Shown here: positions 46,355 through 57,139 of the stretch, piece after piece
Layout: each line of letters starts with the position of its first letter
Position numbering within the stretch: the first letter of the stretch is position 1
NCBI GenBank assembly: GCA_037127255.1
Contig: JBANSL010000018.1
Span: 17,519,175-17,583,174, forward strand
Source: Persicaria tinctoria
Taxonomy: Eukaryota; Streptophyta; Magnoliopsida; Caryophyllales; Polygonaceae
DNA length: 64,000 nt
Reading direction: 5' to 3'
Notes under the pieces: model-generated
Databases searched by the model: none
What the model saw: the letters and a program-made list of their open reading frames with translations, nothing else
Told to the model about the DNA's origin: nothing
Position numbers and translations under genes: made by a program

Positions 46355-47792
46355 TATAAAACGGAAATTTCACGAGGTACCCCTGAGGTAAGGCTTAATT
46401 CATGGGGTGTACAACTGTTTGACATATTTCAAGTTCAAACCGATCTTAATTCCTGGGAATAAGTCTAATTGATGAGAATTGTGAAAATGGGTTTGATTGA
46501 TTTTTTTTTATTTCTAAAGGATTAAAAGGGAGTTGAAAATTTCCAAATACAAAAGGGTGTAGTTTGAAGTACCTAAGAAATTAGTTAAGTGAACTTCCTC
46601 CGGTTGGAGAAATTTAATTTGTTGGGAAGTGGAATTGCTGGATTTTCATGACATATATTTCTCCGACTTCCTGGAATTTCTACTTCCTGGTTTTTGAGTT
46701 GTCAACCAAACATGCCCTTAATCCAAGTGCTGCATCTCTTATTCCTCCATACGGGAAAATACCATATTCCTCTCATCCCATGTTAAATTCCATTATTTTG
46801 TTGAACAGTTTAGAACAATCATCAATTAAGCATAATTCAAACTTATTAAACCCATCGAAATTTACCATTGCAATAAGATGCTAGGAAAAGTTTAGTTGAA
46901 ACACAATATGAAACAGCTAAAGAATAAAGATTATAGCGGAACATCATAGATTCATAGTACGTGGTTATTGAGATCCAAACAGCTAAAGAGTAAAGATTTG
47001 GGGAACTGATATGCTGATTCTAAAGTTTGTTTGGTTGGGTTTTATTACCTTTTATATTATATATAGCTGGGCTAAGCTAGTGTCCATTCTCAATAAAAGC
47101 GATTTTTGTGTGTAACTGAGTAGCTTTTGAGTGCGTAGTGAAGTGTTTTTTGTTTGCTAAAAGCCATGTTAGGCAGGAAAGGATAGGTTCTTCGGACGGA
47201 AGCATATTGTAAGTATGTATGAAATTCATACAGCAATTGAAGAAATCTTTATTGGAACTATTTTAGTCAAAAGTCATTCTTTTGCTTGAAAGTATGTGTT
47301 AGGATACATTCATTAACAAACTCCAAATGAAAATGTCCTGTTACTGATTACAGAAATGAGGAATTGACAAAGCCTATTTCTTTGCACTTTCAAGGTTGCA
47401 AATTGCAAGGCATTGCATTTAGTAAAGTGAATTTGATTTTCTAACTTCTCCATTGAACAACTCTTTTTGGTGAGGGGGTGTTTTTGGCCTTCATTTTGGA
47501 TGTTATCTACCTGACCTTTGGATTGAACTTGGTGTTTTTGAGGCTTATATTTATTTGAGTTCTTAGATATCGAATTACCTTGTCAAAAAAGGAAATGATT
47601 TCCAGCCATATACGGAGTATTGAATATTTCGGTCATTAAATGTAAGTAGTATAGTACTGTAGTATTGTTTTACCATGCATGATCTGTACAGCAAGGTAAG
47701 TGATCATAACTCATAAGTTGTTAATGATGTTGTTTTCATACATGGTGGCTAGAGCTTGATACTCATTTCTTTGAATACTCTGACTTGCATCA
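46355..47792. other. Intergenic, no gene seen
   Basis: No recognisable coding exon. In particular, no N-terminal PDCD5 exon was found upstream of the relic that follows. Confidence 0.55.
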
Positions 47793-50405
47793 GCTGCACG
47801 GATTGCTCTAGTGAAGCCTGAAAACAGTGAAAAGGCTAGAGGAGTTGAAGATGTTACCATAAGAGCTGCACAAATGGGTCAAATTACTGAAAAGGTTCTG
47901 AACCCAACTAATTCTTCTTCTATATCTATATATCTATATCTATATCTATATATAAAAGAGAGAATAGCCTTATGAACAGTAACAATATTTTGCCTATTTT
48001 ACCCTTAAAATTTAGACAAAATATCAAATACATCGTATGAAAGATTTCGCCCGCCGTCTTTTTTGACTAAATTGCCGGACTTCAGCGCTAAATTTGTTAC
48101 GAATCAATTGTTGGGCCATAAGTGACTGGGCTAAGCCATTTATTAAATTAAAATGCAATGACATATTTTGTGCGCATTAATTTTTTTTAAGAAAATAATA
48201 AAAAATAAGTAAGTAAGTAAGTAAATAATAAAAAATATCAAAAAGTCAAATAACATAAAAATGTAAACAATTCAACGAGTACTTAGCAACATAGTCGAAA
48301 AATATTAAAATGCTTAGTCAATGTTGTCGTTAATCCTGGTAATCAAACGCACTAAATTTGGAGTATAAGACTTGAGATTCTACATTAACCAAGTATAAGA
48401 CTTGAGATTAGAGTTTTTTTATAAGTTTGACATAACAAAAATGAAGTTTAGATTTGCTAACAAAATAAAAGGCAACAAAATTAATTGAGACATCAATAAA
48501 TTAGTTGAATATATACACATAGTTTAACGGCAAATATTTATACATTTTTATTTATTTGATTCAAGTCATATTCACTTAAACTTTATACTGTGTATATTAG
48601 TTATTTCAAAAAATTAACTCAAATAAACATAAATAACTTCTCTCTATATACATTCAAAATAACACTTAATCATACTAAATTGAATATATAATTAAAATTG
48701 ACATTCTAATACCAAAATTTGATTACTTCGAACTGATATTTAAACCATTAAAAAAATGAAGTTCAAGAAAATTAATAACTAATTAAATAATGAATAATGT
48801 CATAGTATAACATAAACTAATCAATTATAATTTACTATCAGCTAATTTATATTGATGAACAATTTTATTCTAACCCTTCTTATAAGATAAACTGCAAAAA
48901 AAATCTATTGGTAAAAAATGTTAAAACTAATGCCCCTCTTTAACTTATTTAGAACCATTATTTATGAAAAATAAAAAGGATATTCGGATTCCACACACTC
49001 CATCAAAATTGCAAGAATGTACATGACAATTTTAATAAGATTGGGGTTAAAGCTGAACATTTAAATGAAAGGAATTCCTCATCTTTCTCTAAAAAAACCT
49101 AGGGGAAGAGTCCACATAGTAACTTTAATTAATCGAATGACTTTGTATTCAAGAAGGTTACTAAAATCTTATCACGTTATGAACATTTGAAAAAATGACA
49201 ACGTCTCTCATTTCATAAACTAGAGTTCCTCTTACAAACAATAACTCAAATATTTTATTTTGGCCCTATATTTAAGATGAATTACAAAAGGTCAGCAATT
49301 AGGAAACTGCAAAAAGGCATATGTTTGTAAATAATACGGAGTAACTCATTTGTGTTCCTTATTTATGAAAAAAGAGACAAAAATGTATTTACTCCAAGTT
49401 GCAAAAATGCTAGCTCTGATATTTTATTTTGACTTTGTATTTAACACGCACAAATTAAGAAAAGTCTTAAATACGTGCGAAAATTGCAAAAATTTTCCTC
49501 AACATTAGTAACTCATTTTATCTCTTCATTTAAGAGAATTGAAAACAAATATCATATGAATATAATGTCTCACCTCATATTCAAGTTAAATTATAAAAGG
49601 CCATAGATATATGAAATTTACAAAAAAAAAATCTTTTTAATACTTGCTAATCCCGAAAGGATTTTCTTGTCCTAAACAAATACAATTTCAAAAAATTATT
49701 TTTATTTTTATGTAAGAAATATAGGAGAAATGTCTTCTTTGCTCTTAATTAATTTAAGAAAAACTATCAACGAAATATAATTTCAATGCCATATATATAA
49801 ATAAATGGGAGCTTCATCTCTTTATTTGATTACACATAGATTTTAGACTATTTATAATTTATGTTTCCCTTATTTCTAATGGCATAACTTCTTTCATATT
49901 TTTATATTATAATACCTTTCCAAATCAACCCATTTCAATAATACACCTTAGTACTCCTTATTACATAGTAAGAATCATGTTCAATATATATATCAAAATA
50001 TTTAATGAGAACTAATTTTAACATCAAACTTAAGAACAAATGTTCACATATTTGTTTTCCACTTGCGAAGCAAGTGGAATTCAACTAGTTAAAAAAAAAA
50101 AATACTACTATTAAAGTATTTATGAAACAAATCATATTACCTTCATCAAGCATGTCAACCGAAACGGTTTTGGAATTGAAAGGTTCATGTTATGCCATTG
50201 AAGCCCAAAGTTTGACTTTACGAAAAGCTTTTTACTAATTTACAGGTTTCTGATGAGGAGAGGCCTATAACCTTGCTGGAGCAAATCAATACCCAAGACA
50301 GCTCAACCGACCAAAGTGCACTGCTTATAGCATCAGCACTGCTTATAGCATCATACGTATTACTCACCTTGGCAGATCCAGAGGCGTAGAAGTGTCCTTG
50401 AAGAT
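47793..50405 (+). pseudogene. PDCD5: PDCD5-like DNA-binding protein relic, two exons
   Basis: Exon A (about 47793-47895) encodes AARIALVKPENSEKARGVED and VTIRAAQMGQITEK, followed by a gt donor. Exon B (from 50247, after ttacag) encodes VSDEERPITLLEQINTQ. Both match the conserved helical core of PDCD5, a small nuclear protein linked to cell death and chromatin. After INTQ one extra base shifts the frame: TAQPTKV and the C-terminus IQRRRSVLEDDD followed by a stop are recoverable only in other frames, separated by about 50 bp that include a doubled agcactgcttatagcatc. The N-terminal third is missing. The intron is filled by a Helitron-like element. Non-functional copy. Confidence 0.8.
47945..50088 (+). 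mobile_element. Non-autonomous Helitron, 2.1 kb, in the PDCD5 relic intron
   Basis: 5' end TCTATATATAAAAGAG at 47945 after a run of tatatc repeats. The 3' end has a perfect 8-bp hairpin ccacttgc-gaa-gcaagtgg (50059-50077), then aattcaa and CTAG (50085-50088) with T following. The interior is AT-rich without Rep/helicase coding. The 3' hairpin plus CTAG is diagnostic; the 5' end could lie a few repeat units earlier. Confidence 0.85.
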
Positions 50406-50579
50406 GATGATTAGCTCTGCAGAGGATCTCTGTATCTACTGTAAACAGTTATTGTTTGTGGTCATTCAAGGCTTTCCAGCATCTTGGTTTTTTAAACATA
50501 TACTGTAATAATAATCACACTCGTGGTTTTACAGTTTTTGGACCCGTCATTGCCCTTAAATCCTTGATGCTTTTTTTAA

Positions 50580-50640
50580 CCTATGTGTATATGTACACTG
50601 TATATATGTGTATATATACACTGTATATATGTTTTTTTTT
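50580..50640. repeat. TG/TA microsatellite
   Basis: Alternating gtatatgtacactgtatata units; a similar stretch occurs at 52050-52136. Confidence 0.8.
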
Positions 50641-50796
50641 GGGTGTAGTTATATACACCACAAATCCAAAGGCTGAAAATACACGTCCTTAACGACGTGC
50701 AAGCCTTGTGACTAATTAACATTTAAAAAAAATTAATTAACCCCTTTTAATCATGCACGTCCTTAAGAACGTGCATGATTTGGGGTGTATATAGCC
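50641..50796. mobile_element. Small foldback element with nested hairpins
   Basis: The left end (agttatatacaccacaaatc) and the right end (gatttggggtgtatatagcc) are imperfect inverses. Inside are a 6-bp hairpin (cacgtc...gacgtg, 50682-50699) and a perfect 12-bp hairpin (aatcatgcacgt, loop ccttaaga, acgtgcatgatt, 50749-50780). Both hairpins have a cacgtccttaa-type core. Confidence 0.65.
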
Positions 50797-50800
50797 AACA

Positions 50801-51980
50801 CGTTTTTTTTAAACATGCGAGAATTTGGGGGTGTCAACCGCGGTTGTATCAACATCCAAGAGCATCATTCCGGACGAGAGTTTGTAACTCTAAAAAGACA
50901 TCGAACCGGACTCCAATGCCATATGGGTGAGCCGATCCGCCGCTCTATTCGCCTCCCTGAAAATGTGGGACACGGAGGCCGACTCAAAAAAGTGAAGCAG
51001 ACGGAGAGCATTCGAAATAAGGATCTCGATCTCCCAATGAGTCGACCAAACACCGGTAATCGCATTCACGATCGCGAGACAGTCTCCTTCCACTACAACT
51101 CTTCGAATCCCCAGCCTCCGAGCTTCCAACAATCCAAGCTTCAAACCAACTGCTTTAGCCTGGACAGCTGACATCCTCCCACACCTACTAGCATCGCAAG
51201 CAATCATCCTACCTTCGTTATCTCTGATTACAAACCCTGCAGAAGCAAACCCAGAAAGAGATTTAGCGCCATCAAAATTTAGTTTAAAGACGCCCACCTC
51301 AGGCCTACGCCATCTTATGATATTCCTTTTGCGGGGGTTGCTTCTAGGTTTTGATCTCATTATTTGTTCCTCATCTTTGTCTGAGTTGTCTTGTTTAGTT
51401 GTTTTCTGGTTTTTTATGTGGTTTTTTTATTATGACTACCAACTCATCTATTGTATATATGTAGATTCTGGTTTTCAAATATAATCTTGTTCCTTTTAGT
51501 CCAAATGCACCACCAAGAAAAAGCCAAAGTAGCTTTTTGTTTCGGGTTTAGATGTCAAAAAATCTCATTGGTAATGATCTTTATACTTTGATTACTTTTG
51601 TCAGCATTTGCTATTTTTCGTTCAATTTGTCTATCCAAAGATCCAATAGTTCTTAATGTTGTGGGGCACTCCATAAGGAGATGGATAGTGTCTTCATCCC
51701 TGGTGTTACAGAAGATACAATCCATGGGTGTGTGTATTCCTTTATTTCGTAGTCTAACTTTAGTAGGTAAACCATCCAGTTCTATTTTCCATAGGAAATT
51801 TCTCACCTTTGGTGGACAATCAATTTTCCATAGTCCCGAAAATAACTCTATCTCATTGTCATTGGAGTTCGTGATTAATTTTAAAGCGCTAGATGTTGAG
51901 AACTACCCATCGATATCGTGGCTAGGTTTCCAATATAGTCTATCGTCAATCTCTTGTGATGGAAGGGGGTACTTCTAATT
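50801..51980 (-). pseudogene. 5'-truncated LINE: zinc-binding RT domain and RNase H
   Basis: Minus-strand remnants of a LINE ORF2 C-terminus. Zinc-binding part around 51860-51555: WKIDCPPKVRNFLWKIELDG, then CIFCNTRDEDTIHLLMECPT. RNase H part 51360-50890: KLNFDGAKSLSGFASAGF, VVVEGDCLAIVNAITGVW, HIFREANRAADRLTH. A break between the two parts (stop codons and T-rich sequence near 51361-51550) and the lack of endonuclease and reverse transcriptase mark it as dead. The 3' end shows a short poly(A) (plus-strand T at about 50802-50810). It is a different lineage from the 7.6-kb LINE. Confidence 0.85.
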
Positions 51981-52049
51981 GTCTCAACAAGGTCGGTAGG
52001 TAGGATTTCTCGCAACTTTTCTTCATTCCATGTCTTATTTGGTATACAC

Positions 52050-52101
52050 TATATATATGTGTATATATACACACTACACACACAAAAAAAATATGTGTAT
52101 T

Positions 52102-52136
<35 letters not shown>
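52050..52136. repeat. TA/TG microsatellite
   Basis: Runs of ta and tgtg in tgtgtgtgtgtgtatatata-like sequence. Confidence 0.85.
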
Positions 52137-52149
52137 TGGAATATTTAAA

Positions 52150-52304
52150 AAAAAATCGATTTAACACAAACCGAACCGAAACCGAAAAATGAAAATTCTC
52201 GAACTGAAAGCCGAACCGAAAAACTTCGGTTAAGTTCGGTTCGGTTTGATTTGTGTTGGTTCGGCCCAAAAAATCGATTTGGACCGAATTATGCACACCC
52301 CTAA
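52150..52304. mobile_element. hAT-type MITE end with GGTTCGG palindromes
   Basis: Imperfect palindrome of aaccgaaccgaaaccgaa against ttcggttcggtttg, with atcgatt at both shoulders, ending tgcacaccccta. In the duplicate near 45838 the sequence following this end is present without the insert. The left terminus and target duplication were not resolved. Confidence 0.6.
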
Positions 52305-52309
52305 GTTTA

Positions 52310-52850
52310 GATGTAACGAATTCCAATTTTTACATTTTAAAACATAAAATAAAAAAAAAAATCATAATTTTGAAGTTATTTTTCTCTGTCCTTTATGAGC
52401 AATCATTTTGACTATATTTGGCCTATATTTTTTTAAAAAATTATGTAAATTTTATTTTTGTTATTTTAATTAAAAATATCAAATTGTTGGTATTGAGTAT
52501 TTTATAATATTTGACATTAATATAGAAGGGTATGCTTATAATTTAAAGTAAAGTTAACATATATTTTTCAAAATGCTTTGAGAATGGATAAAATTATAAA
52601 ATTAAGAGCAAGATTCTTAGACGAGTGGAAGATATATAATTTTTTTTTGGATAAAAATGGTACTCCCTCCTATCATAAATATAGGATATTTTAGAAGTAA
52701 TATTTTGATATCAAGGTAAGATGTTTTAGATTTTTTAAGCGACGATTAGAAATGATTTGTATGAATTTTATTTTTAAATTTTTTTAATTGGTTATAGAGA
52801 ATAGAGATGATTTAAAAAATTATAAAATTTATGTAAAGGTTAGTATAATT
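52310..52850 (+). repeat. Right copy of the 0.5-kb duplication
   Basis: See 45840-46354. This copy continues to the full right end of the included MITE. Confidence 0.88.
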
Positions 52851-52931
52851 ATGAAGATTTTAAATGAGAAATGAATTTCCTTAAAATGTGTTACTTCTTA
52901 AAAGTTCTTATATTATTGATCGGAGAATGTA
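52664..52931. mobile_element. Stowaway-like MITE, diverged ends
   Basis: Left ctccctcctatcataaatat; the right end read inversely is cattctccgatcaataatat. TA-like flanks. The corresponding element at about 46197 is cut off at 46354. Confidence 0.6.
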
Positions 52932-53776
52932 TTTAAAAGATCTTAAAATGAGAAATGAATTTTCTGGATCTTATATTATTGATGATGTTTGAATGTTATA
53001 AACCAATATAGATGGTCTAAATAACGTGAATAAATATGGGTCAAGGCAAGTTTGTCAAGTTCGATTAAAAAAAGGATTTAACTTAAATAACCAAGTTTTA
53101 ACATTTTAAAATTTCTATAAATATAATCTGGTACTCACTAGATTGTTAGATTAACCGATTAAAATTATCAACGGTCTTTCTAACCTATATCCAGGACTGC
53201 AGGGCATAGGATAAGAACCCTGATCGGGAAAGATTACTTAAAAAAAAATAAGCGACCCTAGTAAATCAATATTGAAAAAAAGCTAAAAATAATTTAAATT
53301 TGAAGAATCTTTTCCGATTAAACTAGTTATCAAAATTCAAATTATCAAAATAAAAATTAACCGATTAAATGTCAAGCTTACTTTAGATTTTAAAGATTTG
53401 TAGGAGTCATTGTCAACTTATTTGTAACTATCTAGTATCTCCCTCCTTAATAAACAGTATAAACAATCAATTAAATAAAGTTCAACAAGAGATAAGGTTT
53501 TAGAATTAAAAAGTCATAAATGATAAATCAACCAAGCATGTTGATGGTTGATTGTGGATTGTTGTTGACTCACACACACACTCACTCACTCATCACTACC
53601 TTCAAAATATCCAACACAGTCGTATTACTATCAAATTACTCCAATGATGTGATTGTGATTTTGTCAGGTTCCATCAATCCAACTTCCAAGCATATACATA
53701 TACGTCTTGATCTTTCCCCCCAAAGCACAAAATCAAAAACCAAATCACCAAGGAGTTGAAGATCGATCAGCAGAAA
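52932..53776. other. Intergenic and NIC1 promoter/leader
   Basis: AT-rich; a CACACA/CACTCA run near 53569-53590 lies about 190 bp before the NIC1 ATG. No gene. Confidence 0.55.
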
Positions 53777-55605
53777 ATGGTGTCTCCGACCATCGATATA
53801 CTCAAGAAGGAGCTTCCGCTGGAGCTGGACAAGGTCGAATTATCCGGTGCGATGCAGCCCGGCCTCGTTCTCGTCGACATCATCAATGGCTTCTGCACCG
53901 TCGGCGCTGGCCCTCTGGTACTCCCCTCTACTTCAATTTCGCCGCTAACTTGTTCTCTTTCGTGTCTGATTGTACACCGCCATGTTAAAAAGCTGCAACC
54001 TTTGCAGTTCTATGTGTAAAGGTCTGAACTTGAATCATTTTAAAATAGATTGCACCGAGGAAGTTTCTTACTTGGAAGTGATCAGTGATTCAGTGATGAT
54101 TGAAAATTTTGTTAATTGGGCGATTTACGAGTCAGTGTAGTTTGGGATTATGATTTATGGGGCCAAAGTGGTCAATTTGGTCCGGAATCCTATATTCGTT
54201 ACAGGTTCGATGATTCCACAGTCTGAGTCATCTGAATTTCATGAAAACTGATTGATTTTTATCCAGCGGATCAAATGTGTGAAACAAGGGTTTGAATTTA
54301 ACAAATTCAGCTTTTCAGCTTCAAATTCTGCTAAAGTTTCATAAAATTTTGAGTTTCGAATCATCTAGGATGTAAATGAACCGAATAATTTGTGTCCTGC
54401 GGATCATAGAAGTTCAACAAGGGTTTGAACTTATCAAATTCAGATTTTCAGGCTTACAGCCTTGCAGCTTCATTTGAATTTCATGAAAATTTTGAGTTTG
54501 GAATCATCTAGGCTGTAAATGAACTGACTGATTTCTGTCCTGCAGATCATAAAAGTTCAAAAAGGGTTTGAATTTAACAAATTCGGATTTACAGATTCAG
54601 AATTCAGCTAAAAGTTTCTGTTCTCAAACAGCATACAGATTTTCACTTTAAAGTTGCTTTCAAGTTGAGACAGTTGAACTTTGAACAAGGATCTGTTGTT
54701 ATCAGCTTGTATTGCTACCTGTATTAACTGTGAATCCGGCCCATTTCACAGGCGCCAACAGAGCATAACCCTCAGATCACGAGGATGATCGATGAATCAT
54801 CAGCGCTTGCAAGGCTCTTCTGCGACAGGAAATGGCCCGTCATGGCGTTCTTGGACTCCCATCATCCCGATAAGCCTGAGCCACCTTACCCTTCCCACTG
54901 CATTGCTGGCTCAGATGAATCGAATTTGGTTCCCGGTAATTCTCTTAAGCAGTTCTGATATGTACACAATAGACCCTTTCTTACATGACCCCTTGCTTTC
55001 AATCCTTGTAGCCTTGAGATGGCTAGAGAAGGAGCCGAACATGACCATCAGGCGAAAAGACTGCTTTGATGGATTCATAGGCTCTATTGAGCGCGACGGG
55101 TCCAATGTCTATCAAGAATGGGTAGCATCCAACAACATCAAGACTGTAAGTGCAACCACTGAACAACCGTTTCTATTTCCGTAGCTTAACTTGTTCTGAC
55201 TTGCATAGTTTCACATGCTATATGAAGATGGTTGTGGTCGGGGTCTGCACCGACATCTGTGTGCTGGATTTCGTTTGCTCCACCATGTCAGCTAAGACGA
55301 GAGGCCTCCTCTGTCCGCTGGAGGACGTGGCGGTCTACTCCAATGCGTGTGCAACGTTTGATTTTCCAGCTGAGATTGCGCGGAACAGCAAACATGGTCA
55401 AGCTCATCCTCAGGTAAATGGTAGAAAGGGAGATGATTTAACACCTTTCGAATGGAACAGTGTATTGTGAAAGGTGCCATTTGCTAATAGACTTGCTTAA
55501 CCTTGGGTGCAGGAGTTCATGCACCATGTCGGGCTATACATGGCGAAACAGCGAGGGGCTAAGGTAGCAAGTCAAGTGTCGGTAGTTTCGACAACACAGC
55601 CATGA
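53777..55605 (+). CDS. NIC1: Nicotinamidase (245 aa)
   Basis: Isochorismatase-fold hydrolase that converts nicotinamide to nicotinate in the plant NAD salvage pathway. Exons 53777-53917, 54752-54935, 55012-55145, 55228-55413, 55513-55605; 738 nt in frame. MVSPTIDILKKELPLELDKV opens the protein. The catalytic Asp is in LVLVDIINGFCTVG, the metal-binding Asp/His are in FLDSHHPDKPEPPYPSHC, a conserved Lys is in RRKDCFDGFIGS and the catalytic Cys is in VVVGVCTDICVLDFV. The C-terminus includes AQAHPQ and EFMHHVGLYMAKQRGA. Length equals that of known plant NIC1 within a residue or two. Intron 1 (833 bp) contains a tandem repeat. Intact. Confidence 0.95.
54215..54620 (+). repeat. Tandem repeats in NIC1 intron 1 (about 3 units, 133-143 bp)
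   Basis: Each unit has gtcctgc(g/a)gatcat-like, aagggtttgaa, aacaaattc(a/g)g and gaatcatctagg(a/c)tgtaaat blocks. The word aagggtttgaa starts at about 54286, 54419 and 54562. Units are diverged and the first is partial. Confidence 0.75.
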
Positions 55606-55825
55606 CACTCTGGAGGGTATTTCGCAGGACGTGTGTTGGATTGTTGTACAATATGAGATTTTGGAGTATGACAGTCCAAATGCAAATAAATATGCACTTC
55701 AAAGTCATGCCTAATGCATGTTTCTGTTTCCTTGTGTTCCAATGCTTGAGTTTTTGGTTCCTTTTGTACAATGAAATGAAATCACAACTAATAAATTTTC
55801 ATAACTCAACTGACTGTGTCTGGTG

Positions 55826-56602
55826 AGTTTTACGTAAATGTCGAATTGATCCAACCTGAACTGCTTTGCTGCGCGATCAGGTTGATATCTCGCAATGCAA
55901 GAATCAAACCCTTGGAGCTCACAGGGCTTCATACATCTACCAAAAGACGCGAGATCAGACGAAGCATAAGGGCACCACAGGAAGAGTCTAGCAGACCTCA
56001 AGTCTCTATCTTTCGGAATCTTCACATTGGTCCATCTAGCTGATCTCGGAAAGTTGTTACTGGAAAACACACATTTCGGAACTGGCTTCAGCATAGTTGC
56101 CAAAGTAGACAGATCCTGATACAGCATTGCAAGAACAGCTGGGCCGAGAGCAACCTTGAACCCTCTGGATAACCGAGCTGCAACAGGAAAGACGCGCTTG
56201 TTGATGGTACATTTTGCGGAAAGAGGGAAAACGAATCTCAACATCCACAACGAGAGGAAAGCAGCATGCTCCAAGCTACTACTTCCACATCCATTGAATC
56301 TCTCCAGCCATTTACCATGGAGCGCCAAGGGAAAACGAATCTCTAGTCCTTGTTAGCTCCTTCCTCACTGACTCCAGCCGCTCCAAGATCCTGAGTGACT
56401 TGGCATCATCATTGAGAGGGCGTAAGGCTGAGACTCTCAAAGCCAAAAACCCACCCATAACCAACATATCCTGCAATTTCGGAGTCACTTTGCCCCATGG
56501 AAAATCGAAGGTGTTCGTTTCTAAGCACCATCTTGAAGCCAGCTCCATTATCATCATGTCCTTTGATAGCATACGCCGAACTACTGATAGCTTCATAGAT
56601 GC
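55826..56602 (-). pseudogene. Plant mobile domain (PMD) protein relic, copy 1
   Basis: Minus-strand PMD (aminotransferase-like plant mobile domain, MAIN-family) sequence: GIYEAISSSAYAIKGHDDNG in one frame, MELASRWCLETNTFDFPWGK and GGFLALRVSALRPLNDDAKS in a second, and GKWLERFNGCGSSSLEHAAF, RGFKVALGPAVLAMLYQDL, MLKPVPKCVFSSNNFPRSAR in a third. At least two frame changes are visible. Relative to copy 2 about 35 codons are missing after the MLYQDLSTLAT segment. The 3' part decays near KQFRLDQFDIY. It adjoins the 3' end of NIC1. Clearly non-functional. Confidence 0.85.
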
Positions 56603-57139
56603 CTAAATCGACGGACACCATTAGTCACAGCCTCACAGGCCTCATATGAACAATTTCAATTGCTTGTTGACAGTTAACCTAAACAGTTTTCCTAAACTGA
56701 ATCATGATTCAAATTCCATTTACTGCATCACCACCAACTGCATTCAGATTAGTCAAAGGCCTCATATGAACAATTTTAATTGCTGGTAGATAGTTAACTA
56801 GCTAAACCTTTTCCCCAAATTGAATCATGATTCACAACAAACATGGTTTAGCTCATCCTCATCCTCAGGTAAACACCTTTTCGCCATCTCCTTATTCCGA
56901 GCTAGTGAAAAACACGAAATTCCCATTCCTAAACATAGCAATGCCAACATCCAATCGCATATCGCAAACGTATTGAACTCGCATTCGTAGGCACATGACA
57001 TGGTGGTAAAGAGAGATTGATACGAAAACGCACCAAAGTTATACAAAAGTGAGCATTTTAATACAAATCTAGATCAACAAACTGCAAACCACAAAATGAT
57101 ACATAGATAGATATACATTGAAGACTGCATAAGTTAGTG
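56603..57139. other. Spacer between PMD copies
   Basis: No coding region. A short direct repeat (cctcatatgaacaattt, near 56639 and 56761) is visible. Confidence 0.55.

Noticed and set aside
48000..50050. Captured genes within the Helitron
   Set aside because: Read in all frames; AT-rich with frequent stops and no recognisable peptide.
53707..53988. Alternative frame across NIC1 exon 1
   Set aside because: Only the frame starting at 53777 gives the conserved nicotinamidase N-terminus and correct exon phases.
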